DNA from: Bacillus sp. B-jedd
Lineage (GTDB): Bacteria > Bacillota > Bacilli > Bacillales > Cytobacillaceae
Assembly (NCBI RefSeq): GCF_000821085.1
Contig: NZ_CCXR01000001.1
Coordinates: 3,431,001 to 3,495,000 of the forward strand
Direction of reading: 5' to 3'
DNA: 64,000 bases
Part shown: piece by piece, positions 18,517 to 28,579 of the stretch
How the letters are laid out: the number at the start of each line of letters is the position of its first letter
Position numbering within the stretch: the stretch's first letter is position 1
The notes under the pieces: model-generated
Database searches by the model: none
Told to the model about the DNA's origin: nothing
What the model saw: the letters and a program-made list of their open reading frames with translations, nothing else
Position numbers and translations under genes: made by a program

Positions 18517-19545
18517 TTACCCATTTTTCAATGCGTATTGCTTGCTGAAATAATATTGATACTCTCCATTTAATATGCTTTCCCACCATTGTTTATTCTC
18601 AAGATACCAAAGAATCGTCTGGCCAATTCCATTTTCGAACGTATAGGTCGGTTTCCAGCCCAATGTTTCCATTTTAGTTGGATTTATCGCGTACCGCTTA
18701 TCGTGGCCTAACCGGTCTGGAACAAATTCAATAAGCTCTTCTGATTTACCGAGAATCGCCATGATGTTTTTCACAATTTCGAGATTTGACCGCTCATTAT
18801 AACCGCCGACATTATAAATTTCACCGTCCCCGCCCTCGTGTAGGACGAGGTCTATTGCTTTACAATGATCCCAAACATGCAGCCAATCCCGAATATTCTT
18901 GCCGTCGCCATAGATTGGTACTCTTTCATTCGTAAGGAGACGTGAAATGGTTAAGGGAATCAGCTTCTCCGGAAATTGATAAGGTCCATAGTTATTGGAA
19001 CACCGCGTTATATTCATCGGCAGCCCATACGTTTCATGGTAAGCCCTGACCAGTAAATCGGATGAAGCTTTACTTGCACTATAAGGACTATTTGGCTGGA
19101 GCGGCGTATCTTCCGTAAATAATGTGTTTGGGTCGAAATCCAATTCACCGTATACTTCATCAGTGGAAACATGGACAAATTTACTCAACCCAATACTTTT
19201 TGAGGCATCCAGCAAGACTTGTGTTCCTAATACATTAGTCCGGACAAATACTCCCGGGTCGGTAATCGAACGATCCACATGGCTTTCAGCGGCAAAATGG
19301 ACGACAAAATCAAACTGTTCCTTTTCAAAAAGCGGGATCATCGTGTCGCGATCAGCAATATCCGCTTTTATAAAGAAGTAATTGTCTCTGTTTTCAATAT
19401 TCCGGTGCTTCGTTAAGTCACCAGCGTAAGTTAATAAATCAAGATTATAAATATTATATGCTGGGTAGTTGTTCACCATATAGTGAACAAAATTCCCTCC
19501 TATAAAACCGGCTCCGCCAGTTACAAGGATTTTTTTTTGCGCCAT
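18517..19545 (-). CDS. rfbB: dTDP-glucose 4,6-dehydratase
   Basis: 342 residues. The extended short-chain dehydrogenase fold opens with ILVTGGAGFIGGNFVHYM (NAD binding), followed by AAESHVDRSI, STDEVYGEL and YSASKASSD, the catalytic Tyr-Lys pair of RfbB. Start ATG 19545 has GAAGGTG upstream; the frame extends 9 codons further. It makes dTDP-4-keto-6-deoxyglucose. The neighbour rfbA supplies dTDP-glucose. The rhamnose genes rfbC and rfbD are absent, and an aminotransferase gene lies upstream, so the product is more likely a 4-amino-4,6-dideoxyhexose than rhamnose. Confidence 0.94.
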   Translation of the reverse strand: MAQKKILVTGGAGFIGGNFVHYMVNNYPAYNIYNLDLLTYAGDLTKHRNIENRDNYFFIKADIADRDTMIPLFEKEQFDFVVHFAAESHVDRSITDPGVFVRTNVLGTQVLLDASKSIGLSKFVHVSTDEVYGELDFDPNTLFTEDTPLQPNSPYSASKASSDLLVRAYHETYGLPMNITRCSNNYGPYQFPEKLIPLTISRLLTNERVPIYGDGKNIRDWLHVWDHCKAIDLVLHEGGDGEIYNVGGYNERSNLEIVKNIMAILGKSEELIEFVPDRLGHDKRYAINPTKMETLGWKPTYTFENGIGQTILWYLENKQWWESILNGEYQYYFSKQYALKNG

Positions 19546-19607
19546 TATTTCACCTTCTTTAGGTACGGTCAACTCGATACCTAATCCAATTTTTGTTTAG
19601 ACTTACT

Positions 19608-20507
19608 TTATTGGACTTCCACTAATTTGTTTTCAAATGCAGCTTGATTGGCTAAACTCAACAGATATTTCCCATACTCAGTTTTCCGCAAAGGCTTTGC
19701 CAACTCTATTAACCTTTCCCTGCAAATATATCCTTTTCGGAATGCAATTTCCTCTAAACATGCAACCTTTAAGCTTTGGCGCCTTTCAACGATTTCAATA
19801 AAAGTAGATGCTTCGAGTAATGATTCATGTGTTCCAGTATCCAGCCAGGCAAATCCCCTGCCCAATAATTCAACCTTAAGTTTTCCCCTTCGCAAATATT
19901 CTTCATTAACAGACGTAATTTCGAGTTCGCCGCGAGCAGACGGTTTAACAGATTTAGCAATTTCGACTACATCATTATCATAAAAATAAAGGCCAGTGAC
20001 CGCGAATGATGACTTAGGATTTAACGGTTTTTCTTCTATTGAAATAGCCTTGCCCAATTCATCAAACTCCACGACGCCGAAACGCTCAGGATCTTTCACA
20101 TTATATCCAAACACTGTCGCACCTTCAGACCGTTTCGCAACACGTTCCAATATTTCAGTAAACCCTTGGCCATAGAAAATATTGTCCCCCAAAATCATCG
20201 CAACGGAATCATCACCTATGAAATCTTCGCCAATAAAAAAAGCCTGGGCTAAACCGTCCGGGCTTGGCTGTACTCTATACTCTAGGGTGATGCCGAATTG
20301 CGAGCCATTGCCTAATAAAGATTCAAACCTTTTTGTATCCTCTGGAGTTGAAATAATTAAGATGTCTTTGATACCAGCAAGCATTAAAGTCGAAAGAGGA
20401 TAATAAATCATCGGCTTATCATAGACTGGCAATAACTGTTTACTGGTAACCATCGTTAACGGATAGAGTCTCGTTCCATTTCCTCCTGCCAGGATAATCC
20501 CCTTCAT
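19608..20507 (-). CDS. rfbA: glucose-1-phosphate thymidylyltransferase
   Basis: 299 residues, of the long RfbA form. The nucleotidyltransferase motif [19 protein letters not shown] is at the N terminus, with [13 protein letters not shown] and [20 protein letters not shown] following. It couples glucose-1-phosphate and dTTP to dTDP-glucose. ATG start. It lies between the VioA-like aminotransferase and rfbB, forming the nucleotide-sugar branch of the operon. Confidence 0.94.
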   Translation of the reverse strand: MKGIILAGGNGTRLYPLTMVTSKQLLPVYDKPMIYYPLSTLMLAGIKDILIISTPEDTKRFESLLGNGSQFGITLEYRVQPSPDGLAQAFFIGEDFIGDDSVAMILGDNIFYGQGFTEILERVAKRSEGATVFGYNVKDPERFGVVEFDELGKAISIEEKPLNPKSSFAVTGLYFYDNDVVEIAKSVKPSARGELEITSVNEEYLRRGKLKVELLGRGFAWLDTGTHESLLEASTFIEIVERRQSLKVACLEEIAFRKGYICRERLIELAKPLRKTEYGKYLLSLANQAAFENKLVEVQ

Positions 20508-20550
20508 TTATTAAACTCCCTTCTCAAACAGATTCTTTATGATGGATTTA

Positions 20551-21705
20551 TTAAAGTATTAATTCATTTCCCTTCCTATCAGAAAAGAAAAAATGATTCC
20601 GTTCTCCGGGATCACCTTCAATGATTATCTGGCAAATTCGATCAACCTCTTCTATTGGTAAATCTGGATAATGGGGCAGTGTTAAGACTCTCTCGGCGAT
20701 ATAATTAGCAACCGATGTTGTACCAGGACTAAACCGATTTTGATAACAACCAAGGTTATTGGTTAACGGATAAAAGTATTTCCGGGCATGAATATGATGT
20801 TCCTTTAATAATTCATGCACTTTATCCCGGCTCAATTTATAATCCTCAAATACCACTGGGAAATAAGCGTAATTGCTTATGACACCTTTCTGCGGCTGAA
20901 CCAGCTTAATCCCTTTAACATCCTTGAGGTTTTCATAGTATCTTTCCGCGACTGCCTTTCTTTTCAAAATTTCCCGATTGGTGTTACGAAGATTACAAAT
21001 CCCCATGGCTGCCTGGAATTCATTCATCTTAGCATTTCCGCCAACAAACTCAACTGACTCCGTTCCCGTTATCCCAAAATTCTTGATTTTATTCAGCGTT
21101 TTTCTTAGATTTGATTCCCGATACGTTACCGCCCCGCCCTCAATGGTGTGAAAAACCTTTGTAGCGTGAAAACTAAACATTGAAGCATCCCCAAAGTTGG
21201 CAACTCCCTCACCATCCACCGTAATCCCGAAAGCATGGGCCGCATCATAAATCACCTTGAGATGATATTTTTTTGCGATCCTTTCAATCTCCCGTACATT
21301 GCAAATATTCCCATACACATGAACAGGCAGAATCGCAGATGTTTTTTCAGTTATTAACGATTCAAGTTTACTGACATCGATCGTGAAATCATCTGCATGA
21401 ATGTCGCAAAAAACGGGTATCAAACCGTTCCTTACAATCGCATGGGTTGTAGAAGCAAATGTAAAGGGGGTCGTAATAACCTCACCGGTTAGATTAAAAG
21501 CAGCAATCGCACTTTCCAATGCAAGATGGCCATTCGTAAACAGAGTCACATTTGAAGTATTTAAATAGTGTGCTAACTGCGATTCCAATTGTTTGTGTTT
21601 GTCCCCCATATTTGTCAGCCAGCCGCTTTCCCATATATCCTTAATTTCTTCAACATACTCCTCAAAAGAAGGCATAGACGACCTTGTTACTTGGATAGGT
21701 TTCAT
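20551..21705 (-). CDS. dTDP-4-keto-6-deoxyglucose aminotransferase, VioA/FdtB-like (DegT family)
   Basis: 384 residues. PLP lysine K183 in SMFSFHATKVFHTIEGG, a sequence form typical of sugar aminotransferases acting on dTDP-4-keto-6-deoxyglucose (VioA, DesV-like), and distinct from the EpsN-like paralogue of this operon. Other motifs: TLFTNGHLALESAI, TTPFTFASTTHAIVRNG and YDAAHAFG. With rfbA and rfbB downstream it should give dTDP-4-amino-4,6-dideoxyglucose (viosamine) or a close relative; the 3-amino alternative (FdtB) cannot be excluded but no ketoisomerase gene is seen. Start ATG after GAGAGGGG. Confidence 0.86.
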   Translation of the reverse strand: MKPIQVTRSSMPSFEEYVEEIKDIWESGWLTNMGDKHKQLESQLAHYLNTSNVTLFTNGHLALESAIAAFNLTGEVITTPFTFASTTHAIVRNGLIPVFCDIHADDFTIDVSKLESLITEKTSAILPVHVYGNICNVREIERIAKKYHLKVIYDAAHAFGITVDGEGVANFGDASMFSFHATKVFHTIEGGAVTYRESNLRKTLNKIKNFGITGTESVEFVGGNAKMNEFQAAMGICNLRNTNREILKRKAVAERYYENLKDVKGIKLVQPQKGVISNYAYFPVVFEDYKLSRDKVHELLKEHHIHARKYFYPLTNNLGCYQNRFSPGTTSVANYIAERVLTLPHYPDLPIEEVDRICQIIIEGDPGERNHFFFSDRKGNELIL

Positions 21706-21816
21706 AAAACCCCTCTCTCAACCATGTGATGGATCAAAAAAAGACGCCCCTATTTATCTACAAACATAAGAGTCGCCATTTTACCTGCTTATTTGGATAA
21801 TATTTTGCTAAAGTGA

Positions 21817-22557
21817 CTAAGTTGATGCATGAACAAAGTGGCTCGTTTTATCACCACATACCAACCCATATTGCTCAAACATGATTTTTATACTCTCTAT
21901 AGAATTGAACATCATAACATCAATAATCGATAAATTAGCTACAAACTCTTGATTAAATTGATGATAGAATATTTCTCCTGTTTTTAAAAACCTTAATTTT
22001 ATTCCGTTAGAATCAAAGTCATTCGAAGAATATAAGGCCATACCACCAATCGAATTAATATATTCGTCTGCATTCAGCCGTTTACAAATATCAATAATCT
22101 TATCCTGTCCCCGCAACAGGTCATTTTTCTGAAGCCCGGATGACAAAATAAAGGATGTTTCTATTTGTAAATAATTACAAACTTCCTTAATCAAATATGC
22201 CAAATATGCTGCTAAATTCTTTTCCTGATATATTATAATTTTCTCGATTAGCGGGAATACTTCATTAAAAAATGGAGCCTTTATATAAGAAGCTTCAAAG
22301 GTCTTTAGTAACTTAAGATAATCTGACTCATCATTACTTAGCAGTTCAATTTCATTAATGCGTTTATTTTGACTAACCTTAGACAATAATAAATTTATTT
22401 GCTTCGCTTGATTGTTAACTAATATGTTGTTTCGATTAATCCAACCTCGTTTGATAAAATTTACATCATCAAAAATTACAAACGTATCAACTGCATTTAT
22501 CAATTGCCAGTACCCTATATATGGAAAAAAATAAGGTTGCATGACTGCTAACTTCAT
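21817..22557 (-). CDS. WbqC family protein
   Basis: 246 residues beginning MKLAVMQPYFFPYIGYWQLI, with VIFDDVNFIKRGWINRNNIL following: the invariant opening of the WbqC family found in O-antigen, capsule and S-layer glycan clusters. ATG 22557 follows GGGGGATGAT; the frame opens at a TTG five codons earlier. The family's reaction is not settled; it has been linked to acylation or aminoacylation of amino sugars. Here it lies 23 bases after an ATP-grasp gene and just before the sugar aminotransferase, so activating and transferring an acyl or aminoacyl group onto the 4-amino sugar is a reasonable inference. Confidence 0.85.
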   Translation of the reverse strand: MKLAVMQPYFFPYIGYWQLINAVDTFVIFDDVNFIKRGWINRNNILVNNQAKQINLLLSKVSQNKRINEIELLSNDESDYLKLLKTFEASYIKAPFFNEVFPLIEKIIIYQEKNLAAYLAYLIKEVCNYLQIETSFILSSGLQKNDLLRGQDKIIDICKRLNADEYINSIGGMALYSSNDFDSNGIKLRFLKTGEIFYHQFNQEFVANLSIIDVMMFNSIESIKIMFEQYGLVCGDKTSHFVHAST

Positions 22558-22580
22558 ATCATCCCCCCGCAACGCTAATG

Positions 22581-23786
22581 TTATGAGATTTCAATAATAA
22601 TTCTCTTTTTTATCTGTTCTACTTTTTTTTCACATTCCTCTTTTGATTTACCCTTAACAATTACTTGGCCTAGACAATCTTTCGAACTCTTAAATCCTTT
22701 AATTTCATCCCCTGGCTTTTTAAAAAACGTAACTTCTAAAATATCTTCATCTTTAATGCCAGTATATTCGATATTTTTAAGAGTCCCATTTCCATCTTCG
22801 GAAAACAGCATACAAGCTAATCCAGCATTAGTTTCTTTATTGCGTTTAGCCCATATTTCTGTAGGATTCTCACCTAACGCCATGGCTATTATCATTTGGT
22901 AATAGTTTATTCCAAAATTAATAGAAGTTAATTCAGGAAGGCAATTCGCACCAACTCTACCGGTGAGCTCAATCATATATACTTTTCCATCCTTTACAAT
23001 AAAATCTACGTTTACAGCACAATTATCAAGGCCTAAAGCTTTTATAGCGCTACGTACACATGCTTCTGTTTGTTTTATTATATCTTCAGAACAATTCAAA
23101 GGTACATGGTGCCCGACAGGAATGGCTGTATGACTCATGAAAGTATCATCGCCGTGAGGCATAACAAATAAAACTTCCTCATTATATACAAAAGACTGTG
23201 CTCCAAATTCCCATCCTTCTAAAAATTCTTCTATAATACAATAATTCCTTTTAGTATCAAACATCGCATTTCTAAATGCTTCATATGCTTTCTCTACTGA
23301 ATAAGCAATATAGATTCCCTTACTTCCCTGCAAATCAGTTGCTTTTACGATAACGGGTAACATAAGATTTTTTAGGGCTTGCTTAAGATCACCTTCAGAT
23401 GATACTTTATAAAATTTAGCTGTGCTAATGCCATTATCCATCAATACACTTTTCATCTTAAGCTTATCCTGGCAAAGCTCCGCAGCATTTTCATTTAATC
23501 CAGCCAAAGATAACATTTCACAGGATTTTCCTAAAGCAGTAAGTCCAAGATCTGAACAACTTGTCGCTATACCATCTAACTTTAAATCTTTAGCCTTTGA
23601 CAACACCTCATCTTGATTGGAAATATCCATTTCACAAATTTCATCGGCAAGTTTTATTCCCGGAGGATTATTATAAGGCGTTGTTCCAACTATAGCAGTG
23701 ATGCCCATTTCTTTTGCAGTCTTTATTAACCCCACTTGTCCTCTACCAGCACCTATAATTAACAACCGCTTACTTTTAGTCATCAT
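22581..23786 (-). CDS. ATP-grasp ligase (biotin carboxylase/carbamoyl-phosphate-synthase-like)
   Basis: 401 residues. Rossmann pre-grasp domain (LLIIGAGRGQVGLIKTAKEM), ATP-grasp with LPVIVKATDLQGSKGIYIAY as nucleotide loop and NVDFIVKDGKVYMIELTGRVG as the metal-binding end, then a C-terminal domain. The fold catalyses ATP-dependent carboxylate activation and ligation to an amine. It is not closely similar to the second ATP-grasp protein at the operon end, which lacks the long C-terminal domain. ATG with GGAGAT upstream. Paired with WbqC and the amino-sugar genes, it may supply the acyl or aminoacyl group for the 4-amino sugar. Confidence 0.83.
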   Translation of the reverse strand: MMTKSKRLLIIGAGRGQVGLIKTAKEMGITAIVGTTPYNNPPGIKLADEICEMDISNQDEVLSKAKDLKLDGIATSCSDLGLTALGKSCEMLSLAGLNENAAELCQDKLKMKSVLMDNGISTAKFYKVSSEGDLKQALKNLMLPVIVKATDLQGSKGIYIAYSVEKAYEAFRNAMFDTKRNYCIIEEFLEGWEFGAQSFVYNEEVLFVMPHGDDTFMSHTAIPVGHHVPLNCSEDIIKQTEACVRSAIKALGLDNCAVNVDFIVKDGKVYMIELTGRVGANCLPELTSINFGINYYQMIIAMALGENPTEIWAKRNKETNAGLACMLFSEDGNGTLKNIEYTGIKDEDILEVTFFKKPGDEIKGFKSSKDCLGQVIVKGKSKEECEKKVEQIKKRIIIEIS

Positions 23787-24052
23787 AATTATCTCCTTTT
23801 AGTTTAATTACTATATTGACTTTTATTTGATCCTTTATTTATAGAGGGAGGAGGCCATTTGATGGGGGGTATTTTCAAGACTACATTTAAATCTACCAAA
23901 CTTTTAAACTTATTAAGCACAAATGCAAGGATTCTATGTAATACCCTTGCTCTGTTGCATATTGATATGACACCTTGTGCTAACGTAAGAGAATAAAAAA
24001 CACATCTACTTAACAAGATGGGGATATCTTCTGATTCAACATTAGGTAATGT

Positions 24053-25540
24053 CTAATGTTGCACAATTTTTTCTTTTCGCTTAATTTTTTTACCGTTTAT
24101 TTTCAGTGTATCTTTTATTGTAGATGTTAAGTAATGGAAACACTCTAATTTAAATAGATGAGCCAACATGGCATAAAGGATAACCCCCATAATGATTTGA
24201 ATTGCCATTGTAAGTTCGTCTGACAGAGCCAGCCATCTGACATGATAAACAGCAGCCCCCATTGCTATGGATAAAAAAAACGATGGCATGATATCATACC
24301 ATTGTTCCTTGTAGCTATAGTTAAGCAACTTTAAATTAGGATAAGCATTAATAAAACTAGAAATGATGCCACTAACTAACATACCTAACGCCATGGAATA
24401 TATACCCCCGAAAACAGTGAATCCTAAAATAATTAGTCCAATGATTTTTTTTACTATTTCAAGTTTCAAAAAGATATCACTCCGCCCCAACGCCTTAATC
24501 GCCTGAAGATTTGCCGTATGAATCGAATATAAAGCATAGGATGCGCAAAAGATTTGTAGGAATGGTACAGCAGGAAGCCATTTTTCTGTTAGGACGATTT
24601 TCACTAATGGTTCAGCTACAACAGCCAGACCGACCATCATGGGAAACAAAATAAATGAGCCCGTAACAATCGATCTGCGCATCATACTCTTTACTTTTTG
24701 TGCATCCTCCTGATGAAATGATAAAGCCGGCATCATGACTGACTCTATGGATCCATTGATGTTAATGATAATGAGACTAGGAAACATTTCCCCTCTATTA
24801 TAAAAAGCCAACATCGCCGGGCTAAACATTTTTCCGATAATGAGACTTCGTATATTTGAATACAGAGTATCAATTAATGATGATATTAAAATTTTCCACC
24901 CATATGAAAATAAATTTTTTACTTTTTCAAATGAAAAAAGGAACTTAGGTTTCCATTTCACAACCAACCATAGGATGGTGGTTATTGCGAATTGAGCAGT
25001 TAATTGCTGCCCTACCAATGCCCATATCCCATAACCTGCATAAGCCATTACTACACCTACTGGCCCCGAAATGATGACCGATCCTAAACTGCTAATGAAC
25101 AGTTTTTTAAATTCCAGGTTTTTCTGAATCACGGCAATCTGGATTGAATTAAAAACCCCGAAAAACAAGGTCAATGCCAGAACCCTCAACACCATCATTA
25201 ATTGAGGTTCTTCAAATAATACGGCTAAAAAAGGAGCTGTAAAAAAAAGAACAAAATACAGAACACTAGCACTGAATAGATTCAAGTAAAAGGCCGAGTA
25301 AAAATCAACTTCATCAGCATCTTTCTTTTGAATTAGTGCTGTGGTAAAACCTCCTTGAACCAAAACACTACAAATAGTGATAAAAATTACAGTAAGCGTC
25401 AGTTTTCCAAATTCCTCCGGACTAAGTAGACGAGCTAACACAATCGACACAATAAATTGTATTCCTTGCACTCCACCTCGTTCTAATAACTTCCAGAACA
25501 AAGATGAAATAACACTGGCTCTTGTCACTTCCATGTTCAT
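24053..25540 (-). CDS. Wzx-type polysaccharide flippase (MOP/PST family)
   Basis: 495 residues, about 12-14 hydrophobic helices throughout. The opening SSLFWKLLERGGVQGIQFIV and ARLLSPEEFGKLTLTVIFI, and the segment LVQGGFTTALIQKKDAD, are typical of the PST polysaccharide flippase group (TuaB/EpsK-like). It moves lipid-linked repeat units across the membrane. ATG overlaps the stop of the upstream glycosyltransferase gene (ATGA). About 265 bases follow before the next operon gene with no supported coding sequence. Confidence 0.9.
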   Translation of the reverse strand: MNMEVTRASVISSLFWKLLERGGVQGIQFIVSIVLARLLSPEEFGKLTLTVIFITICSVLVQGGFTTALIQKKDADEVDFYSAFYLNLFSASVLYFVLFFTAPFLAVLFEEPQLMMVLRVLALTLFFGVFNSIQIAVIQKNLEFKKLFISSLGSVIISGPVGVVMAYAGYGIWALVGQQLTAQFAITTILWLVVKWKPKFLFSFEKVKNLFSYGWKILISSLIDTLYSNIRSLIIGKMFSPAMLAFYNRGEMFPSLIIININGSIESVMMPALSFHQEDAQKVKSMMRRSIVTGSFILFPMMVGLAVVAEPLVKIVLTEKWLPAVPFLQIFCASYALYSIHTANLQAIKALGRSDIFLKLEIVKKIIGLIILGFTVFGGIYSMALGMLVSGIISSFINAYPNLKLLNYSYKEQWYDIMPSFFLSIAMGAAVYHVRWLALSDELTMAIQIIMGVILYAMLAHLFKLECFHYLTSTIKDTLKINGKKIKRKEKIVQH

Positions 25541-26499
25541 ATCATTAATTTCCTTTTTATTTTTAACAAAGACATTAAGATACTAGGAAAATGCCATTGT
25601 AAAAACCACCTAACCTTGGTCTTATAATTAAACTCTGAAAAGATGAATCTATATTCATCTTCAAAAGCTTCTTTAAATTTTTCCTGCTTTAATAAAAGAT
25701 CAAACTGATTACGTTTCTTTGTTCGAATGATAATGTCTTTATACTTAAAACCTGTATATTGATTTATTTCATCGAGCATATTTGAAATGGTATCAAAGTG
25801 CTTTTTAAAACTTTCAATATTGGAAAGGTTTTTTTCCGTCCATGAACCACTAACCCATAATCGATAAGCTGACATATATTCATCCAAATAATAAACTGTA
25901 CCTTGCAAAGCTAAATATATTGTTAATGGATAGTCACTAACATTAACCTTATTAAAAAATTCGGGAATATTTTGTGCAAGTTTTGTTTGATAAAACATTG
26001 AATTTGTCATGAATAAAGCTCCGCCATATTCGATAACTTCCTCTACGGTATAGACTTTATTTCCTCTGTTTGGCCGGCACCGGTTTATTATTTTCTTATC
26101 TGATGCTGACACCATGTTACCAGCATGAACACATAAGCTGCATTCAGGATGCCTTTCCATAAAATCTACTTGTTTTTGTATTTTATATGGATCTGTCCAA
26201 TAATCATCTCCTTCGCAAATCGCAGTATACTTTCCCTTTGCTCTTGCAGCGTTAGGCATAAATATTTTTTTCCCCTGTGAATATTGATTAAAAGTCTGAT
26301 AGATAGGTTTTATGATATCTGGATATTTCTTTTCATATTCTCTAATGATTTCTGCCGTTCCATCTGTCGATGCATCATCGTGGATTAATATTTCAAAGTC
26401 AAAGTTTGTTTTTTGCATTAAAAAACTTTCAATTGCATCTGCAATATAGTCTCTATGATTGTAAGTAATACAATTTATACTTACTACTATATTTTTCAA
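25537..26499 (-). CDS. glycosyltransferase family 2
   Basis: 320 residues, GT-A fold. SINCITYNHRDYIADAIES begins the domain, LIHDDASTDGTAEI holds the nucleotide-binding Asp pair, and EGDDYWTDPYKIQKQVD carries the metal-binding DxD-like motif. Soluble or peripheral at the inner membrane face. TTG start 9 bases after GGGG. It adds a sugar to the lipid-linked unit; donor not predictable. Overlaps the flippase gene by 4 bases, indicating translational coupling. Confidence 0.88.
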   Translation of the reverse strand: MKNIVVSINCITYNHRDYIADAIESFLMQKTNFDFEILIHDDASTDGTAEIIREYEKKYPDIIKPIYQTFNQYSQGKKIFMPNAARAKGKYTAICEGDDYWTDPYKIQKQVDFMERHPECSLCVHAGNMVSASDKKIINRCRPNRGNKVYTVEEVIEYGGALFMTNSMFYQTKLAQNIPEFFNKVNVSDYPLTIYLALQGTVYYLDEYMSAYRLWVSGSWTEKNLSNIESFKKHFDTISNMLDEINQYTGFKYKDIIIRTKKRNQFDLLLKQEKFKEAFEDEYRFIFSEFNYKTKVRWFLQWHFPSILMSLLKIKRKLMI

Positions 26500-26552
26500 T
26501 TTGGTTAATCCCCTTTTCTATGCCATCTTCTATACTAAAAAAGCCCAAGGTA

Positions 26553-27563
26553 TCATAACAACCTCTTCCTTTTCATTATGACGCTTTTTACAATAGGGGT
26601 TTTTATAAGCGTGACCAGTGAGTTAAATCCAAACATGGATAGCACCACTATCATTTTGCTGAGAGGATGAATATTTTGATTCTTGATTTTTTGTATACCA
26701 TTAGTCTTTATTTCTTTAAGCAGCTTTCTTCCGCTTGCATCGAAACTTGCTGAGGAATTCAAAATTTTATCTACCAAGATATCGAAGATCAACCTGCATT
26801 TCACATTAAGAATTCTGCTGTCCAATGTTTCCTGCAAATGATGATACTTTTTATTTATTGTAATAAACATTTCAATTTCGTTTAATGCCTCTAATTGGTG
26901 GAATTGATTTAAATGAAACCCGCGTCTTAATATGCTCCCGTCTCTCTGAACATAGAAGTAGAGCGGTCGATCAGTAAATCCAATTTTATTAGCTTTTGCA
27001 AACAATTTATAAGTTGTAAAAACATCTTCATAAATCTTACCTACTGGATATGTTATATCTGTAAACAGCTCGGATTTATATAATTTATTCCATGCATAAT
27101 CATGAAAATACTTCCCTTGAATTAAATACTTGAATGCCGTTTCATGATCAATAACTTCTTCTATATCGGAGGAGATGCTAATTTCTCTATCAGAATATTT
27201 CCTGACAACTCCACAAACTGATATATCACATTCTTTTTCTAAACAGAGATTGATTAATACTTCCAGCATATTTTCTGCAATATAATCATCACTGTCCACG
27301 AAACTGATATAGTCTCCGGTAGCGTGCTCTATACCAACGTTTCGAGCATCGGAAAGCCCTCCATTTTGTTTATGGATAATTTTGATCCGGTTGTCTTTAT
27401 CTTTATACTCATCACTAATAATGGGACAACTATCTGTCGAGCCATCATTCACCAAGATGATTTCTAAATTTTTATAGGATTGATGACAGATACTATCGAT
27501 GCATCTTCTCAAGTATTCCTCGACATTATAGATAGGTACGATGACACTAATTTTTATTTTCAT
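26553..27563 (-). CDS. glycosyltransferase family 2
   Basis: 336 residues. SVIVPIYNVEEYLRRCIDSI, VNDGSTD and VDSDDYI are the classic GT2 motifs; GGLSDARNVGIEHATGDYI lies between. The C-terminal 130 residues are helical. ATG overlaps the stop of the preceding GT2 gene by 4 bases. Similar in layout to capsule and teichoic-acid glycosyltransferases. One of three consecutive GT2 genes, so the repeat unit probably has at least four or five sugars when the GT4 and GT14 enzymes are counted. Confidence 0.88.
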   Translation of the reverse strand: MKIKISVIVPIYNVEEYLRRCIDSICHQSYKNLEIILVNDGSTDSCPIISDEYKDKDNRIKIIHKQNGGLSDARNVGIEHATGDYISFVDSDDYIAENMLEVLINLCLEKECDISVCGVVRKYSDREISISSDIEEVIDHETAFKYLIQGKYFHDYAWNKLYKSELFTDITYPVGKIYEDVFTTYKLFAKANKIGFTDRPLYFYVQRDGSILRRGFHLNQFHQLEALNEIEMFITINKKYHHLQETLDSRILNVKCRLIFDILVDKILNSSASFDASGRKLLKEIKTNGIQKIKNQNIHPLSKMIVVLSMFGFNSLVTLIKTPIVKSVIMKRKRLL

Positions 27564-28579
27564 CTTGCCACTCGCTTTATGTTTAAAATTTTCGCTGTAA
27601 ATAAGATGAACCTTGTATTATTTGTTTTCAAAATTAGCTCTATGATCCTTGTGGAAAAATCTTCAAATTGACTATTGTTTAAACTTTTTTTTATGTTGTC
27701 TCTGGATAGAAGTTCTTTTATGATTTCCAGTTTTTTTTTATAGGTCAAATCACAATTCATTTTGTAAAAGTCCATAAAATAGGCCATGATATCTCTGATT
27801 AAAAATCGATCAATCATGGCTTGATTTTCTTTTAATAATCCCCAGTACGACAAGAGGTTTCTAATTTCCATAAGGAGGGCATATCGAACATCAAACCGGT
27901 TTAACCGAAAACGCGACACAAGCCCTTCCCCCTTTTTCACACAATAGTTCACTAAAGCCATGTTTAAAATTTTTACGTGTTCAATATCCCTAATGACAGA
28001 TAGATTGAACTTTAAATCCTCGCCAATGTTTAAATCTGCCGGGAACATTATTTCCTTTTCTTTTAAGTAGCTAGTTAAATAAACCTTATTCCAGGGAGCG
28101 TTAATCATTTCGTTGCGTATTAATGAAACGGCATATTCCCTGAATCTATGTTGGTCATGGAAAGTGAACACCTGTTCACTCGGCAGTAAACAATCGGTGT
28201 ATTTATTTTCAAAATCGACATTGTAACCGAAGATCATCATTTCGGTGTCAGGGCTTAAGTTTGCAGCCACTTGTTCAAGTGCCATTTCTGCATAATAATC
28301 ATCTGCATCCAAGAACGTAATATACTTTCCTTTTGCTTGTTCAATGCCTACATTCCTTGCATAGCTGACTCCGGAATTTTCAATGGAGAAAAGCCTTATT
28401 CCTGGTTCATTTCGCGCGATATTTTCACAGAATTCAAGACTGCGGTCATTGGAGCCGTCATTGATCACGATGATTTCGACATCCTTGAAATCCTGGGATA
28501 AAATACTGCCAATGGCACGGCTGATTGTTTCTTGAGCATTGTATACTGGAATGACAATGGATAATAAAGGAGTGCCCAT
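27560..28579 (-). CDS. glycosyltransferase family 2
   Basis: About 339 residues. LSIVIPVYNAQETISRAIGS, VINDGSNDRS and LDADDYYAE are the GT2 signature motifs. Start at ATG 28579; TTG 28582 one codon upstream is also possible, both served by AAAGGGG. Overlaps the stop of the polymerase gene and is followed by a 4-base overlap with the next GT2 gene. Confidence 0.88.
   Translation of the reverse strand: MGTPLLSIVIPVYNAQETISRAIGSILSQDFKDVEIIVINDGSNDRSLEFCENIARNEPGIRLFSIENSGVSYARNVGIEQAKGKYITFLDADDYYAEMALEQVAANLSPDTEMMIFGYNVDFENKYTDCLLPSEQVFTFHDQHRFREYAVSLIRNEMINAPWNKVYLTSYLKEKEIMFPADLNIGEDLKFNLSVIRDIEHVKILNMALVNYCVKKGEGLVSRFRLNRFDVRYALLMEIRNLLSYWGLLKENQAMIDRFLIRDIMAYFMDFYKMNCDLTYKKKLEIIKELLSRDNIKKSLNNSQFEDFSTRIIELILKTNNTRFILFTAKILNIKRVAR

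Noticed and set aside
23804..24016. 70-codon minus-strand frame between ATP-grasp and flippase genes
   Set aside because: No family motif and no ribosome site; could be a gene remnant but nothing identifiable.
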